A stretch of DNA of 64,000 bases from Hippopus hippopus (lineage: Eukaryota > Mollusca > Bivalvia > Cardiida > Cardiidae), in contig OX328096.1 of NCBI GenBank assembly GCA_946811185.2, forward strand, positions 20,277,881 to 20,341,880, read 5' to 3'. Shown in pieces: positions 63,362 to 64,000 of this stretch. Under the pieces are notes generated by a model. That model ran no database searches, was not told where the DNA came from, and saw only the letters and a program-made list of their open reading frames with translations. Each line of letters starts with the position of its first letter. Within the stretch, counting starts at the first letter, position 1. The position numbers and the translations under genes were made by a program.

Positions 63362-63590
63362 TTAACTCTTTACCAAACGACAAAATTTTGGACTCGACCA
63401 AATTGAAAGCATTTGCAGACGACAAAATAATTGTAGCTAAAATAATGATTTTTGTCTTTGATGGGGTAGAAAACATTGTGGGAAAAGGAGAAAATGCTGG
63501 TTACCAGCATTTTCTCCTTTTCCCACAATGTTTTTTAAAGGCCTTTTCCTCAGCGTCGTTAAAACACGGGATTGTGTGGTAAAGAGTTAA
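63362..63590 (-). repeat. Family A copy, best-preserved example
   Basis: Reverse; TTAA 63362-63365 and 63587-63590. The 65-nt palindrome at 63470-63534 is perfect around a central T. Confidence 0.92.
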
Positions 63591-63726
63591 GAGAATATAG
63601 AACGCTGTGTTACATGCATATTTTTTCATTCTCTGAAACATGATAATGCAGTCTTCCATGTTCTCTCAATGAACTTACCTGATAACAAGACCCTGAATTT
63701 TTATACCATATTATATTATCTACTTA

Positions 63727-63893
63727 AATAATCTTCTTTCTATCGTGGTATATCGTTCAATAAACCACAGTCATGAGTTATGAGGCACAATAAATAATTC
63801 ATGAGGGCGATAGCCAGATTGGTTTATTCATTGTGCCTCATAACTCACAACGTGGTTTATTGAACAATAAACCACGATAGAAAGAAGATTATT
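63727..63893. repeat. Long hairpin with about 70-nt arms
   Basis: AATAATCTTCTTTCTATCGTGG and GAGTTATGAGGCACAATAAA on the left pair with the right arm; loop contains GAGGGCGATAGCC. Unlike family A. Confidence 0.82.
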
Positions 63894-64000
63894 TCGATTC
63901 TAACATGAACAACTCTTAATCAAAGGAAAACAAGTTTATACTTAGAGTAAAAACGCTGATGCAGATTATATTCCATTGAATAACTTACTTACTTTATACA

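Noticed and set aside
63322..63582. Protein-like frames containing ENIVGKGENAG and QHFLLFPQCF at many positions on both strands
   Set aside because: They are translations of the family A palindrome, which is open on both strands. Copies differ by indels and show no codon conservation. Similar database proteins would be artefacts.

Overview
The window is intron-rich animal DNA with short conserved exons in a sea of transposon debris. A terminal C1q-domain exon, GTCC/CCGT-rich repeats with a TTGCCATGGCAACC motif, and tRNA-derived SINEs with a caatcaat-type tail all point to a mollusc, most likely a bivalve. This is inference; no species marker was found.

Three protein genes can be supported. 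(1) 485-894, + strand: the last exon of a C1q-domain protein whose 5' part lies before base 1. (2) 19856 down to 3699, - strand: the first six coding exons of a DNA ligase 1 (LIG1) gene. They give the PCNA-binding N-terminus (MQRSIASFF assembled across an 8.8-kb intron) and a long charged linker. The catalytic exons would lie before base 1, so the C1q exon sits antisense inside or beside a LIG1 intron. (3) 31223-60481, + strand: a complete seven-exon TMEM184 gene (DUF300/OST-alpha family), 481 codons, all splice phases agreeing, ending in the family-typical LLSSDDEF tail. LIG1 and TMEM184 appear divergently arranged around a short promoter at about 19857-19990 that carries an E2F-type site (TTTCCCGCC).

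The dominant structure is repetitive. About 80 intact or decayed copies of one roughly 229-bp element (here called family A) occur in both orientations. Each full copy is flanked by TTAA, starts CCCTTTACCA or CTCTTTACCA, and carries a near-perfect 65-nt palindrome at its centre (32-nt arms around one base). By my listing they fill roughly a fifth of the window. Interrupted SINEs, copies nested in copies, and an insertion-free sister arm in a giant inverted repeat show directly that A inserts at TTAA. That behaviour and the end sequence suggest a piggyBac-type non-autonomous element. At least four further families (B, D, E, F) also use TTAA.

Region by region. 1-484: two facing copies of TA-flanked element C. 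485-894: C1q exon. 895-11038: LIG1 exons 2-6 among A copies. 11039-19839: LIG1 intron 1 with a 175-bp tandem array, a BED-finger hAT-like element with 6-bp target duplication, and a 3.9-kb inverted repeat (15771-19638). 19840-19990: divergent promoter. 19990-31222: sparse, with fold-back elements. 31223-60481: TMEM184, whose introns hold most A clusters, a 166-bp tandem array and GTCC-rich repeats. 60482-64000: probable 3' UTR and flank, with two intact A copies and a long hairpin near the end.
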